Source: Bradyrhizobium barranii subsp. barranii
GTDB taxonomy: Bacteria > Pseudomonadota > Alphaproteobacteria > Rhizobiales > Xanthobacteraceae
Direction of reading: 5' to 3'
NCBI RefSeq assembly: GCF_017565645.3
Contig: NZ_CP086136.1
Coordinates: 1,440,001-1,504,000 of the forward strand
DNA: 64,000 nucleotides
Shown here: in pieces, positions 33,675-42,873 of the stretch
Numbering within the stretch: the stretch's first letter is position 1
Layout: every line of letters begins with the position of its first letter
Translations under genes and position numbers: made by a program
The notes under the pieces: model-generated
Databases searched by the model: none
What the model saw: the letters and a program-made list of their open reading frames with translations, nothing else
Told to the model about the DNA's origin: nothing

Positions 33675-34481
33675 ATGTCCCGTTCGCAGCTTGTTGCTGA
33701 ACACTTGCCGTTGTTGCGCCGGTACGCGCGCGCCCTGACGGGCAGCCAGGCCTCCGGTGACGCCTATGTCGCAGCCATGTTGGAAGCGATGCTCGGAGAT
33801 CCGTCCGTGCTCGACGAGAGCCACGGTCCGCGCGCCGGCCTGTTCCGGCTGTTCACCCAGATATGGAATTCGGTCTCCGTCAACGACGATGCCGAGGTGA
33901 CGACCTTGCCGATGCCGCCGGAGCGGCGGCTGTCGAACATCACGCCGCTGCCGCGGCAGGCATTCCTGCTGCTCTCGCTCGAAGGATTCTCGGAAGAGGA
34001 AGTCGGCTACATCCTCGGCACCGACGTCGCCGAGACGCGGCGGCTTGCCGATGCCGCAGGACGCGAGATGGCGGCCGAGATTGCGACCGACGTGCTGATC
34101 ATCGAGGACGAGACCTTCATCGCCATGGACCTCGAGAGCTTGGTGAAGAATCTCGGTCACAATGTCGTCGGCGTCGCGCGCACCCATGCCGATGCGGTGG
34201 CGCTGGCCAAGAACAAGCGGCCGGGCCTGATCCTCGCCGACATCCAGCTTGCCGACGGCTCGTCGGGCCTGGACGCCGTCAACGAGCTGCTCCGCACCTT
34301 CGAAGTGCCGGTGGTATTCATCACCGCCTATCCGGAGCGCTTCCTGACCGGCGAGCGCCCTGAGCCCGCGTTCCTGATCTCAAAGCCGTTCCAGCCCGCG
34401 ATGGTGTCGGCGGTGGCGAGCCAGGCGCTGTTCTTCCAGCGCAACTCGCGCAATCGCGCGCCGAAGGCGCCCGCGGCGTAA
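33675..34481 (+). CDS. phyR: PhyR, sigma-like anti-anti-sigma response regulator
   Basis: A 268-residue protein starting at ATG 33675 after GGAGTGGGG. Residues 1-135 form the sigma-factor-like domain (HLPLLRRYARALTGSQASGDAYVAAML; LPRQAFLLLSLEGFSEEEVGYILG). Residues about 138-258 are a receiver domain with the phospho-acceptor Asp189 in LILADIQLADG and the conserved Lys in FLISKPFQP. When phosphorylated it binds NepR and frees EcfG. No PhyK-like histidine kinase is adjacent, so the kinase is encoded elsewhere. Confidence 0.95.
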   Translation: MSRSQLVAEHLPLLRRYARALTGSQASGDAYVAAMLEAMLGDPSVLDESHGPRAGLFRLFTQIWNSVSVNDDAEVTTLPMPPERRLSNITPLPRQAFLLLSLEGFSEEEVGYILGTDVAETRRLADAAGREMAAEIATDVLIIEDETFIAMDLESLVKNLGHNVVGVARTHADAVALAKNKRPGLILADIQLADGSSGLDAVNELLRTFEVPVVFITAYPERFLTGERPEPAFLISKPFQPAMVSAVASQALFFQRNSRNRAPKAPAA

Positions 34482-34505
34482 GCCAGCTTGAGGGAGAATT
34501 CGACA

Positions 34506-34535
34506 CGGCGCGTCGAAAGACGCGCCGTTTTTGTT
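34506..34535 (+). terminator. Terminator of phyR
   Basis: ACGGCGCGTC-GAAA-GACGCGCCGT followed by TTTTG, 25 bases after the phyR stop. Confidence 0.88.
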
Positions 34536-34548
34536 ACCGATACCCTGT

Positions 34549-34983
34549 TCAACAGCCCCGGCAGACGCTGTTGACCTTGGCCTTTACCTTGGCTTCGTCC
34601 GCCCATGCTCCGCCCATCGGCGGCGCCCCGTCATACCTGATGAGGACGGTCATTCTCTGCAGGTCGTCCTTCGCCGCAGCGGGCGGTTTTGGGAACGGCA
34701 CGGACCGCTCAACCATGGCGAGCGTCGCGGCATCCAGCGGCGCGAAGCCCGTGCTTTCCACCAAAGTATTCGAGATCAATTTACCTGACCGATCGATCAC
34801 GAACGTGACACCGGCATCGGCTCTCTGACCGATTGCCTCCGGAGGAAACACCCTGTTGCGCCAGACATGCTCGGTGACCGTCTTGCGCCAGGCGGCAATG
34901 GTATCGGATTCCGCTACGGCAGGCACTGACGCGCCCAGCGCCAATCCGAAGAGGCCGGCGATCAAGAGATGTTTGATCTGCAT
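34549..34983 (-). CDS. Periplasmic TonB C-terminal-like protein, paralogue 2
   Basis: A 144-residue protein with a Sec signal (MQIKHLLIAGLFGLALGASVPAVAES). The mature domain resembles TonB-C: WRKTVTEHVWRNRVFPPEAIGQ, then VTFVIDRSGKLISNTLVESTGFAPLDAATLAMVERSVPFP. It ends KVNSVCRGC, a CxxC at the extreme C-terminus. No transmembrane anchor or Pro-rich linker is present, so it is not an energising TonB. It is paired with a similar gene at 35012-35551 that has the same CRGC end. Function unknown. Confidence 0.82.
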   Translation of the reverse strand: MQIKHLLIAGLFGLALGASVPAVAESDTIAAWRKTVTEHVWRNRVFPPEAIGQRADAGVTFVIDRSGKLISNTLVESTGFAPLDAATLAMVERSVPFPKPPAAAKDDLQRMTVLIRYDGAPPMGGAWADEAKVKAKVNSVCRGC

Positions 34984-35011
34984 CTTTTACCGCGCGCGTG
35001 CCCGGGATGTC

Positions 35012-35551
35012 TCAGCAGCCGCGGCAGATGCTGCGCAGCGTGGAATTCAATCGGGCGTCGTCCTTGTCCGACCTCGGCGCTTTTGCATTCTCTTTGGCCT
35101 GGTCCTCGATCCAGGACTGAAGCCTTTTTTCGTTCTCGGGCGATGGCTGCGGGTAGCCCCTGAAGACAATAGGCACGATGAATCCAAGCATGTCTTCCTT
35201 CACCTCGGGAGGAGGCTCGGGGAATGGCGCGGCACGCTCGACGATCGCCAAGGCTGCGGCATCGAGCGGCGGGGAGCCGGTGCTCTCAATCAGCACTCGA
35301 GAGATCAATTTGCCGGACCGGTCGATGGCAACCCTAACCTTGGCCTCGCCCGTTTGACCTGTCGCCTCGGGCGGAAACACTTTGTTGCTCTCTATGTGCG
35401 CTGCCAGTCTTTGTATCCAAGCCTTGGCGGCGGGTTTGTCCGCATACGAGGAGGTTGGCACAAGGATTGTTGCTCGTATCACGCTTGCGCGGCTGTGGGC
35501 AATCGAAGGGCCGCGAAGCTTCGCGTGCTTGACGGCAACCAAATTGCCCAT
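35012..35551 (-). CDS. TonB C-terminal-like protein, paralogue 1
   Basis: Up to 179 residues. The conserved domain AAHIESNKVFPPEATGQ, VAIDRSGKLISRVLIESTGSPPLDAAALAIVERAAPFPEPPPE matches the downstream paralogue, and it also ends CRGC. The N-terminal 40 residues do not make a clean signal peptide, so the annotated ATG at 35549-35551 may be too early or the signal may be damaged; a GTG start near VIRATILVP is possible. It lies 28 bases upstream of the paralogue on the same strand and the two probably form an operon. Confidence 0.75.
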   Translation of the reverse strand: MGNLVAVKHAKLRGPSIAHSRASVIRATILVPTSSYADKPAAKAWIQRLAAHIESNKVFPPEATGQTGEAKVRVAIDRSGKLISRVLIESTGSPPLDAAALAIVERAAPFPEPPPEVKEDMLGFIVPIVFRGYPQPSPENEKRLQSWIEDQAKENAKAPRSDKDDARLNSTLRSICRGC

Positions 35552-35612
35552 TTGATACGTCGGGCCGATGACACCCCCATCGCAGCTTCAAGCCGTCAGG
35601 AGATTTCGCATC

Positions 35613-36227
35613 ATGGACCAGCAACTCCTCGACCGCCTCGCCATCCGCGACCTCGTCGAGAACTGGGCGGTGTGGCGCGACGCCGGCGACTGGGAGCGTT
35701 TCGCCACGGTCTGGCATGACGAGGGCTGGATGTCCGCCACCTGGTTTCAGGGGCCGGCGCGGGATTTCATGCGGGTCAGTCAGGAGGGGTTTGCCAAGGG
35801 CGTGCGCATCCTGCATTTCCTCGGCGGCACCAGCATTGATCTCGCAGGCGCGCGCGCCATTGCGCAAACCAAGATGACGATCTCGCAGCGTGCCCTGGTG
35901 CATGACGTGCTCTGCGACGTCGTCTGCACCGGACGCTTCTACGATTTCCTGGAGAAGCGGCATGACCAATCAGGTATTAGCCAATGGGGCATCGTCCGCC
36001 GCCAGCCGATCTACGAGAAGGACCGGATCGATCCGGTCGATCCCGCCGCAACACTTCGCCTCGACCAACAGGCGCTCGCCGCACTGCCCGAAGGCTACCG
36101 TCACCTCGCCTACATGCAGGAGCTGATCGGCTACAAGGTCAAGCGCGACATGCCGGGCCTGATCGGCACTGAAGTCGAGAAGCTCTATGGCGAGGGGCGG
36201 GACTGGCTCGCGGGGAAGCCGAAGTGA
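35613..36227 (+). CDS. SnoaL-like/NTF2-fold protein
   Basis: A 204-residue protein starting at ATG 35613 after CAGGAG. The start region LLDRLAIRDLVENWAVWRDAGDWERFATVWHDEGWMSATWFQG is the common opening of SnoaL_4-type NTF2-like proteins, with His/Asp residues in the pocket. Such proteins act as dehydratases, isomerases or small-ligand binders; which applies here cannot be told. Longer than the bare 130-residue domain, with a helical C-terminal extension (ALPEGYRHLAYMQELIGYKVKRD). Single gene. Confidence 0.8.
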   Translation: MDQQLLDRLAIRDLVENWAVWRDAGDWERFATVWHDEGWMSATWFQGPARDFMRVSQEGFAKGVRILHFLGGTSIDLAGARAIAQTKMTISQRALVHDVLCDVVCTGRFYDFLEKRHDQSGISQWGIVRRQPIYEKDRIDPVDPAATLRLDQQALAALPEGYRHLAYMQELIGYKVKRDMPGLIGTEVEKLYGEGRDWLAGKPK

Positions 36228-36491
36228 GGCTCAGACAAAAGTAAGGCGCGACTGGCATCACCACAGTCGCGCCCTACGTCGCCGGCTTATGGGGCAGGGG
36301 GGAATAGCCGGCTGTTGAGACGACTCTCGGGCCTGAGAGTCGTTCCAGGCGGGTGAAAATTTTTTTGTGCGGCCTTTTTATGCGGCCTGCGGTGAATTTC
36401 GCACACGGTTAAGTGATCTTAACAGCTGAGAACTGCCGGTCCTCCCATCGCGTTGTTCCCGCGATCGCCATGGGGCGAGGGATCGACAGCC
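36228..36491. other. Intergenic region with two hairpins
   Basis: No gene is seen in these 264 bases. GGCGCGACT (36245-36253) pairs with AGTCGCGCC (36265-36273), and ACGACTCTC (36320-36328) pairs with GAGAGTCGT (36335-36343), the latter followed 15 bases on by AATTTTTTT. They may terminate the upstream gene or belong to a small RNA. Confidence 0.4.
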
Positions 36492-36917
36492 ATGTTGCAG
36501 ATGCAAAAGGTATTTTTGGGTGTTGTCGCGATTGCCGCGACGCTTGGTGCCGTCCAGGTCGGTGCCGTCCAGCTGGCCTCTGGCCATGATCTGGCCGACC
36601 GCTGGCAGGCGGTCGCCGACAGGCCCACGCAAGATGCGGGTCACAACGTCAACCGTTCCGGCAAGGCCGACCGGTTCGCCGACGTCAAGCAGGCCCCGGT
36701 TCCCACCCGCACCGTGTCGATGCGGCTGAACGATCTGGCCGAGACGTCGGTGCTGCTGCGGGTCCGCGCGGTCATCGAGACCGGCAACGCCAAGCCGCCG
36801 GTGCTGCTCCAGAACCGGAAGCAGGGTCCCAAGAGGCCGACGATTGCCTGCGAGCCGATGGTCAGCTCCCTGACCGAGGTCGCAAAGCTGCTCCAGCCCG
36901 GCCGCTGTGTGACCTGA
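36492..36917 (+). CDS. Exported protein of unknown function
   Basis: A 141-residue protein from ATG 36492, preceded by GAGGGA; the longer frame adds 13 codons without support. A hydrophobic N-terminus (KVFLGVVAIAATLGAVQVGAVQLA) is a signal peptide or anchor. The rest is basic, with two Cys residues near the end (TIACEPM, PGRCVT) that could pair, just before which sits SSLTEVAKLLQ. Family not recognised. Single gene ahead of htpG. Confidence 0.75.
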   Translation: MLQMQKVFLGVVAIAATLGAVQVGAVQLASGHDLADRWQAVADRPTQDAGHNVNRSGKADRFADVKQAPVPTRTVSMRLNDLAETSVLLRVRAVIETGNAKPPVLLQNRKQGPKRPTIACEPMVSSLTEVAKLLQPGRCVT

Positions 36918-36988
36918 TTCGTCTTCGCCGCCCTTGGCCGCCACGGACAAATCGCCTTCCCGCCGGGAGGGCGATAGTTCACGTCCAC

Positions 36989-37016
36989 TTGATCCCCTAT
37001 CCCCTCGCGTTATATC
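36989..37016 (+). promoter_or_regulatory. Candidate promoter of htpG
   Basis: TTGATC (36989-36994), 16 bases, TATATC (37011-37016), 37 bases before the ATG. The preceding C makes CTTGAT, so a sigma-32-type promoter is an alternative, but the -10 lacks a clear CCCCAT block. Confidence 0.4.
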
Positions 37017-37053
37017 CCGGGTTTCTTTCCCCTTTGATTGACCGGGTAAACGC

Positions 37054-38931
37054 ATGACGACGTCAGATACGGCCACGCATACGCAGCCTTTCCAGGCCGA
37101 GGTTTCCGAGCTTTTGCACCTCATGGTGCACTCCGTCTATTCCGAGACCGACATCTTCCTGCGCGAGCTCGTCTCCAACGCATCGGACGCCTGCGACAAA
37201 CTGCGCTATGAAGCCATCGCCAGCCCGGCGCTGCTGGGCGAGGGCGACGCGCTCAAGATCCGGATCATCCCCAACAAGACGGCCGGAACGCTCACGATCG
37301 CCGACAACGGCATCGGCATGGAGCGCCAGGAGCTGATCGACCATCTCGGCACCATTGCCCGCTCCGGCACCAAGGCGTTCGTCTCGAAGCTGAAGGAGGC
37401 CAAGGACGGCCTCGGCCTGATCGGCCAGTTCGGGGTCGGCTTCTATTCCGCCTTCATGGTCGCCGAGAAGATCGTCGTCGTCAGCCGGCGTGCCGGCGAG
37501 AGCGACATGTGGAGCTGGACGTCCTCCGGCGGCTCCGGCTTCGAGATCGCGCGCGCAAGCGATGAGGACGCGGCGCGCGTGGCGCGCGGCACCGAGATCG
37601 TCCTGCACCTGAAGGACGACGCGAAGAAGTATCTCGAGACCTACGAGATCGAGCGCATCGTCAGTGCCTATTCCGACAACATCCTGTTCCCCATCGAGCT
37701 GGTGCCGGAAGAGGGTGAGCCGCGCCAGATCAACTCGGCGAGCGCGCTGTGGCAGCGCTCCAAGTCCGAGCTGACGGCCGAGGATTACAAGAAGGCCTAT
37801 CAGCAGATCGCCTCCGCCTTCGACGATCCCGCGATGACGCTGCAATACCGCGCGGAAGGCCGCTATTCCTACGCCGTGCTGCTGTTCGCGCCGTCGACGA
37901 AGCCGTTCGACCTGTTCGAGCCGAACCGCAAGGGCCGGGTGAAGCTTTACGTCCGCCGCGTCTTCATCACCGACGATGCCGATCTGCTGCCCGGCTATCT
38001 CCGCTTCATCCGCGGCGTGGTCGACAGCGAAGATCTCCCGCTCAACATCTCGCGCGAGATGCTCCAGAACAATCCGCAACTCGCGCAGATCCGGAAAGCC
38101 GTGGCGACCCGAGTCGTGTCCGAGCTGGAAAGCCTTGCCGATAAGGACCCGGAGAATTTTGCCAGGATCTGGGACGCCTTCGGTGCAGTGCTGAAAGAAG
38201 GCATCTACGAGGATTTCGAGCGGCGCGAAAAGCTGCTGTCCCTGTCGCGCTTCACCACCACCTCGGGCGAGAAGCGTTCGCTGAAGGACGTCATCGCCGG
38301 TTTCAAGCCGAACCAGACCGAGATCTATTATCTCGTCGGCGACAGCATCGAGCGGCTGAAGTCCAATCCGCGGCTGGAAGCCGCGACCGCGCGCGGCATC
38401 GAGGTGCTGCTGCTGTCGGATCCGGTCGATGCCTTCTGGACCTCGATGCCATCGGAGTTTGACGGCAAGCCGCTGAAATCGCTGAGCCAGGGCGATCTCA
38501 ATCTCGACCTGATCCCGCGCACCGACGAGGCCGACGAGGCGAAGAAGGAGGAGCCGCAAGCCGACGAGGCCGCCACCATCGCGGTGATCAAGGCCGCGCT
38601 CGGCGAGCGCGTCAGCGACGTCAAGGTCTCGACGCGCCTCACCAGCTCCGCCTCCTGTCTCGTCGCCGACAGCCAGGGCCCGAGCCGCGAGCTCGAGCGC
38701 ATTCTGTCGCAGCAGAACCGCGGTATGCGCACCAAGCCGATCCTCGAGATCAATCTGCGCCATCCGCTGGTAGCGGCGATCACCAGGGCGCAGGCCGGCT
38801 CCAGGGCGGTCGACGATCTCAGCCTGCTCCTGCTCGAACAGGCGCAGATCCTGGACGGCGAATTGCCCGAAGACCCTGCCGCGTTTGCGGCAAGGCTCAA
38901 CCGGCTGGTCCTGCAGGGGCTGGGCGGGTAG
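37054..38931 (+). CDS. htpG: HtpG, Hsp90-family molecular chaperone
   Basis: A 625-residue cytoplasmic chaperone. The GHKL ATP site is clear: [33 protein letters not shown] and [16 protein letters not shown]. The middle domain includes [41 protein letters not shown], and the C-terminal dimerisation domain is complete. Length is normal for bacterial HtpG. Single gene. Confidence 0.97.
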   Translation: MTTSDTATHTQPFQAEVSELLHLMVHSVYSETDIFLRELVSNASDACDKLRYEAIASPALLGEGDALKIRIIPNKTAGTLTIADNGIGMERQELIDHLGTIARSGTKAFVSKLKEAKDGLGLIGQFGVGFYSAFMVAEKIVVVSRRAGESDMWSWTSSGGSGFEIARASDEDAARVARGTEIVLHLKDDAKKYLETYEIERIVSAYSDNILFPIELVPEEGEPRQINSASALWQRSKSELTAEDYKKAYQQIASAFDDPAMTLQYRAEGRYSYAVLLFAPSTKPFDLFEPNRKGRVKLYVRRVFITDDADLLPGYLRFIRGVVDSEDLPLNISREMLQNNPQLAQIRKAVATRVVSELESLADKDPENFARIWDAFGAVLKEGIYEDFERREKLLSLSRFTTTSGEKRSLKDVIAGFKPNQTEIYYLVGDSIERLKSNPRLEAATARGIEVLLLSDPVDAFWTSMPSEFDGKPLKSLSQGDLNLDLIPRTDEADEAKKEEPQADEAATIAVIKAALGERVSDVKVSTRLTSSASCLVADSQGPSRELERILSQQNRGMRTKPILEINLRHPLVAAITRAQAGSRAVDDLSLLLLEQAQILDGELPEDPAAFAARLNRLVLQGLGG

Positions 38932-39058
38932 CGCGCGCAGCGCACCCTGCTCACCTTGCCGTCATCCGCCGGAGGAACAGTCGCCTCCGGCGTGGTGTTA
39001 TGCCATAGGAGGACGTCGGCATCAGATCCGACGCCGCCATCGATTCGAGGATGTCTCC

Positions 39059-39337
39059 ATGCGCCTGCCTGTCCTGACCCTCACCGCGATTGCCACGCTG
39101 TTCGTGGCGGCAGATGCCGACGCCCAGACCTATGATCCGCGCTATCCGGTGTGCATGCACGTCTATACTTCGGGCGGCCGGGGCGGTGGCGGCGACTATT
39201 ACGACTGCTCCTTCACCTCGATCCCGCAGTGCCGGGCCACGGCGTCGGGCCGCGCGGCGAGCTGCGATGTCAATCCCTATTACGCCTACAACGAACCGCC
39301 GCCGCCCCCGCGCAAGCGTCACAAGAAGGTGCAGTAG
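39059..39337 (+). CDS. DUF3551 small secreted protein (copy 1)
   Basis: A 92-residue protein with a signal peptide (MRLPVLTLTAIATLFVAADADA-QT). The mature domain follows the DUF3551 pattern: YPVCMHVY, GGGGDYYDCSFTSIPQC and ATASGRAASCDVNPYY, with four conserved Cys residues likely to form two disulfides. The C-terminal tail is Pro/Lys-rich. The family is abundant in Bradyrhizobium and relatives and its function is unknown. A second copy follows after 9 bases. Confidence 0.88.
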   Translation: MRLPVLTLTAIATLFVAADADAQTYDPRYPVCMHVYTSGGRGGGGDYYDCSFTSIPQCRATASGRAASCDVNPYYAYNEPPPPPRKRHKKVQ

Positions 39338-39346
39338 TTGTTCGCG

Positions 39347-39640
39347 ATGCGGCACGCAGCAACATCCCTCATGCGTTTCTCATCCGGCCTGATCATCACC
39401 GTTGGCGCGCTGACCGCAGCTGCGCCGTCGCATGCGCAGACCTTTGATCCCAGCTATCCCGTCTGCATGCACGTCTATTCCGGAGCGAACGGCGGCGGCG
39501 GGGAGTGGTACGATTGCTCCTTCATCTCGCTGCCGCAGTGCCGCGCTACGGCGTCGGGCCGCGCCGCGACCTGCGATCTCAATCCGTATTATCCGGTCAA
39601 CGTTGCGCCGCCGCGCCCACGCTACAGGCGAGGCGGCTAG
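39347..39640 (+). CDS. DUF3551 small secreted protein (copy 2)
   Basis: A 97-residue paralogue of the previous gene, with the same core (YPVCMHVYSG, EWYDCSFISLPQC, ATASGRAATCDLNPYYPV). Start: ATG 39347 is used, but ATG 39371 (MRFSSGLIITVGALTAAAPSHAQT) gives a tidier signal peptide, and neither has a strong Shine-Dalgarno sequence. The two genes are probably co-transcribed. All four Cys residues are kept. Confidence 0.85.
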   Translation: MRHAATSLMRFSSGLIITVGALTAAAPSHAQTFDPSYPVCMHVYSGANGGGGEWYDCSFISLPQCRATASGRAATCDLNPYYPVNVAPPRPRYRRGG

Positions 39641-39684
39641 CGCCGATCGCTCGTTCGGCGCCCGATCCAACGGAGCATGCAGAA

Positions 39685-40380
39685 CTAGGTGTCGTGAGGC
39701 GTCGCCGCGAAGATCGCGTCGGTCAATTGCCAGGTCATCTTGTCCGTGGTCCAGTCGCTGGCGTGCAGCCTGGTGTCGTCGCCCGGGTCGACCAGACGGT
39801 CGAACGAGATCCTTGCGACCTCGTGCCAGGCCTTCATCAGCGCGAAGCGGCGGAAGACGTTGACCTGTTTGTCGTACGCGATCTGGCTGATCGCCTCGAC
39901 CATGGCGTCTGCTTTCTGGCACTTGGCCGGTGTCAGCACCGCAGGCACATATTGAAGGTCCATCAGGATCACGTCGATCCGCTTCGCGCCGAGCAGCTGG
40001 TCGACACCTTCGCGGATGGCCTTCGTGGTGTCCGTAAACGAGGGACCGTCGGCTTGCCACACCGAATTGGTGCCGACCTGCCAGATGACGAGATCGGGAT
40101 TGAGATCGAAGACGTCGTGCTCGAACCGCTTCAGCTCCAAAGGAGCGTCTTCGCCGCCGACGCCCCGGTTGATCACCTCGATTCCGACATTTGGATATTT
40201 GATCCGAAGATCCGCCAGCAGCCGCTGCGGATAGGGCGCGATGCCTCCTTCGCCCGCCGTGGTCGACGAGCCGATCGCAACCACCCTGGCCTGCCCACCC
40301 TTCACGCGGTCGGCGAAATTCGTCAGGCGCTGCTCGAACGGCGCGGCCTGGACCGGAAACTCTGACGGATCGAGAGCCAC
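39685..40380 (-). CDS. SGNH/GDSL-family hydrolase
   Basis: About 231 residues from a GTG at 40378-40380 with GGAGG five bases upstream; the frame stays open to 40536. SGNH blocks: block I VVAIGSSTTAGEGG (catalytic Ser), block II INRGVGGED (Gly), block III WQVGTNSVW (Asn) and block V DDTRLHASDW (Asp/His). It is likely an esterase or acetyl hydrolase acting on a lipid or polysaccharide. No signal peptide in the chosen form. It converges on the DUF3551 genes. Confidence 0.82.
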   Translation of the reverse strand: MALDPSEFPVQAAPFEQRLTNFADRVKGGQARVVAIGSSTTAGEGGIAPYPQRLLADLRIKYPNVGIEVINRGVGGEDAPLELKRFEHDVFDLNPDLVIWQVGTNSVWQADGPSFTDTTKAIREGVDQLLGAKRIDVILMDLQYVPAVLTPAKCQKADAMVEAISQIAYDKQVNVFRRFALMKAWHEVARISFDRLVDPGDDTRLHASDWTTDKMTWQLTDAIFAATPHDT

Positions 40381-40664
40381 GGACGCCTCCCTTTCGTAGC
40401 CATGACAACGCAGGGTAGAAAAGCATAGCCCGTTTACCAGGGGGCGCCTAGCGTCGGCGAGGCCGGATCGCTGCTCCTTCCTGATCCCCGACAACTCGAC
40501 CAGCTTGCGCCGGCGGTCGGTCGCCGCCGTCTGCATGCCGCCGAACTCGCCCGCGTCGGATGGCCAGAGTTAATCACCTACTAACCTGGCTTTACCTTGT
40601 CTCTTAACACCTGGGCAGGGCGCGCGAGCTAAGCTTGGGGAAACAGCAGATACGTTCCGAAAGA

Positions 40665-42479
40665 ATGGACGGCATGACCACCGGCGTCATCGAGCAACCG
40701 AAAGTCGCGCGCGCACCTTCGGCTTCAAAGATCTGGCTGAAGGCGATCGAGCTCACCGCACGCATCGAGACGCTGCCGGGCCGGCTGTTCGCCGACGTCG
40801 TCGACGATTGGGCGCAGCGTCAGCCCGATCGCACCGCGCTGGTCGCAGATGAGACAACGATCGACTACGCGGGCCTCTCGAAGCGCATCAACCGCTATGC
40901 GCGCTGGGCGCGCTCGGCCGGCGTGGCCAAGGGGGATGCCGTCGCGCTGATCATGCCGAACGGCATCGACTATGTTGCCGCGTGGCTCGGCATCAGCCGG
41001 GTCGGCGGCGTGGTCGCGCTGATCAACACCAAGCTCGTCGGCCAGTCGCTCGCGCATTGCGTCGATGTAGCCAGGCCGTCGCATGTCATCGTCGCGCACG
41101 AGCTCGTAGAGGCGTTGGACGGCGCGTCGCCGCACCTGAAGACAGAAGCAAAAGTCTGGACCCATGGCGATGCCCGCGGCGAGCGCGCGATCGACGTCGC
41201 ACTTGCCGCGCTCGAGGACGGGCCGCTCTCGCCGGACGAGCATGGCAATGTGACGATCAACGACCGTGCCCTGCTGATCTACACCTCCGGGACCACCGGC
41301 CTGCCGAAGGCGGCGAGCATCAGCCACCGCCGCATCCTCAACTGGGGCTTCTGGTTCGCCGGCCTGACCGGCGCCACGCCGCAGGACCGGCTCTATGATT
41401 GCCTGCCGCTGTTCCACTCGGTCGGCGGCATCGTCGCGCCGTGCAGCATGCTCGCCGCCGGCGGCTCCGTGGTGATCGCGGAAAAATTCTCGGCCTCGAA
41501 CTTCTGGCCCGACATCGTGCGGCACGATTGCACGCTGTTCCAGTACATCGGCGAGCTCTGCCGCTACCTTCTGAAGGCGGCGCCGTCCGAATACGAGAAC
41601 CGTCATCGCCTGCGGCTCGTCTGCGGCAACGGCCTGCGCGGCGACATCTGGGAGGATTTCCAGAACCGCTTCGCCATTCCGCGCATCCTCGAATTCTATG
41701 CGGCGACGGAAGGCAATTTCTCGCTGTTCAACGTCGAGGGCCAACCGGGTGCGATCGGCCGCGTTCCGCCGCTGCTCGCGCATCGCTTTCCGGCGGGTCT
41801 CGTCAAGCTCGATCCTGATAGCGGCGCGCCGCTGCGCAATGAAGAAGGCTTTTGCGTTGCGTGCGCCCGGGGCGAGGCCGGCGAAGCCATCGGCCGCATC
41901 GGCACCGCGGATGAAGGCGGCGGCCGTTTCGAGGGCTATACCGACGCGGGCGAAACCGAGAAGAAGATTTTGCGCGACGTCTTCGCCAAGGGCGATGCCT
42001 GGTTCCGCACCGGTGATCTGATGCGGCTCGACGACAAGGGTTTCTTCCATTTCGTCGACCGCATCGGCGACACCTTTCGTTGGAAGGGTGAGAACGTCGC
42101 GACATCGGAAGTCAACGACGCCGTGCGCGATTTCACCGGCGTGATCGATGCCACCACCTACGGCGTCAGCATCCCCGGCACCGATGGCCGCGCCGGCATG
42201 AGTGCCATCGTCGTCAACGAGGGGTTTGACATCGAGGGGCTGCCCGCCCATCTCGCGCAGCGCTTGCCGGCTTACGCCCGCCCCGTCTTCATCCGTATTT
42301 CGCGCGAGCTCGATGCGACCGAGACGTTCAAGCAGAAGAAGGGCGAACTGGCCCGGGAGGGCTTTGATCCGGGGCTGATAGGCGAGCCGCTGTTCATGCT
42401 CGACCCGAAATCCGGCGGCTACATCGCCTTGGACGCGGACGTGTACGCAGGGATCATCGATGGCGCGATCAGGTTTTAG
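40665..42479 (+). CDS. Long-chain acyl-CoA synthetase, FATP/FadD6-like
   Basis: About 604 residues from ATG 40665; a TTG ten codons earlier is less likely. The AMP motif reads LLIYTSGTTGLPKAASISH, followed by EFYAATEGNFSLFNVEG and TGDLMRLDDKGFFHFVDRIGDTFRWKGENVAT, which is diagnostic for the very-long-chain/FATP branch. The C-terminal TFKQKKGELAREGFDP carries the active-site Lys region. It activates long acyl chains as adenylates and CoA esters. It precedes the ACP/adenylase/ketoreductase genes and may supply or share their acyl substrate. Confidence 0.92.
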   Translation: MDGMTTGVIEQPKVARAPSASKIWLKAIELTARIETLPGRLFADVVDDWAQRQPDRTALVADETTIDYAGLSKRINRYARWARSAGVAKGDAVALIMPNGIDYVAAWLGISRVGGVVALINTKLVGQSLAHCVDVARPSHVIVAHELVEALDGASPHLKTEAKVWTHGDARGERAIDVALAALEDGPLSPDEHGNVTINDRALLIYTSGTTGLPKAASISHRRILNWGFWFAGLTGATPQDRLYDCLPLFHSVGGIVAPCSMLAAGGSVVIAEKFSASNFWPDIVRHDCTLFQYIGELCRYLLKAAPSEYENRHRLRLVCGNGLRGDIWEDFQNRFAIPRILEFYAATEGNFSLFNVEGQPGAIGRVPPLLAHRFPAGLVKLDPDSGAPLRNEEGFCVACARGEAGEAIGRIGTADEGGGRFEGYTDAGETEKKILRDVFAKGDAWFRTGDLMRLDDKGFFHFVDRIGDTFRWKGENVATSEVNDAVRDFTGVIDATTYGVSIPGTDGRAGMSAIVVNEGFDIEGLPAHLAQRLPAYARPVFIRISRELDATETFKQKKGELAREGFDPGLIGEPLFMLDPKSGGYIALDADVYAGIIDGAIRF

Positions 42480-42627
42480 CCGCACGAAAATCCGCCAGAT
42501 AGGTCCAATTTTATCTGAATTGTCCAAGAAGCCATTTACTTCTGTCGGGTAAACAACACGGGCCTTGGGGAGGCGGTCATCAAGAGCCGCTGCAACACGA
42601 ACCATCAATAACAAGAGTGAGCCAGCC

Positions 42628-42873
42628 ATGTCGGTAAGGTCTAAGGTCATCGAAGCGATCCAGCAGATCGCCAAGGAGCAGCACGTCACGCTTCCTGCAC
42701 TCTCGGACGATCTGTCCCTGCACGAGACGGGTTTCGATTCCCTCGCCTTCGCGATTCTGGTGGCGCGCCTCGAGGACGAGACCGGCGTCGATCCCTTCAC
42801 CATTTCCGAGGACGTTGCGTTCCCCGCCACGGTGGGCGATTTCGTGCGGGCCTACGAAAATGTCCCCGCGTGA
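42628..42873 (+). CDS. Acyl carrier protein
   Basis: An 81-residue carrier protein starting at ATG 42628. The phosphopantetheine site is Ser38 in LHETGFDSLAFAIL; helix I (VIEAIQQIAKEQHV) and the acidic helix II-III region fit the fold. It differs in sequence from a housekeeping AcpP (DSLA instead of DSLD) and is overlapped by the adenylating enzyme gene by 14 bases, so it is a dedicated carrier for the local pathway. AGTGAGCC lies before the start; the Shine-Dalgarno sequence is modest. Confidence 0.93.
   Translation: MSVRSKVIEAIQQIAKEQHVTLPALSDDLSLHETGFDSLAFAILVARLEDETGVDPFTISEDVAFPATVGDFVRAYENVPA

Noticed and set aside
37063..38763. Minus-strand frame of 566 codons opposite htpG
   Set aside because: Antisense shadow; htpG is certain on the plus strand.
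39380..40426. Minus-strand 348-codon frame over DUF3551 and the SGNH hydrolase
   Set aside because: It crosses the convergent gene ends and is out of frame with the hydrolase motifs.
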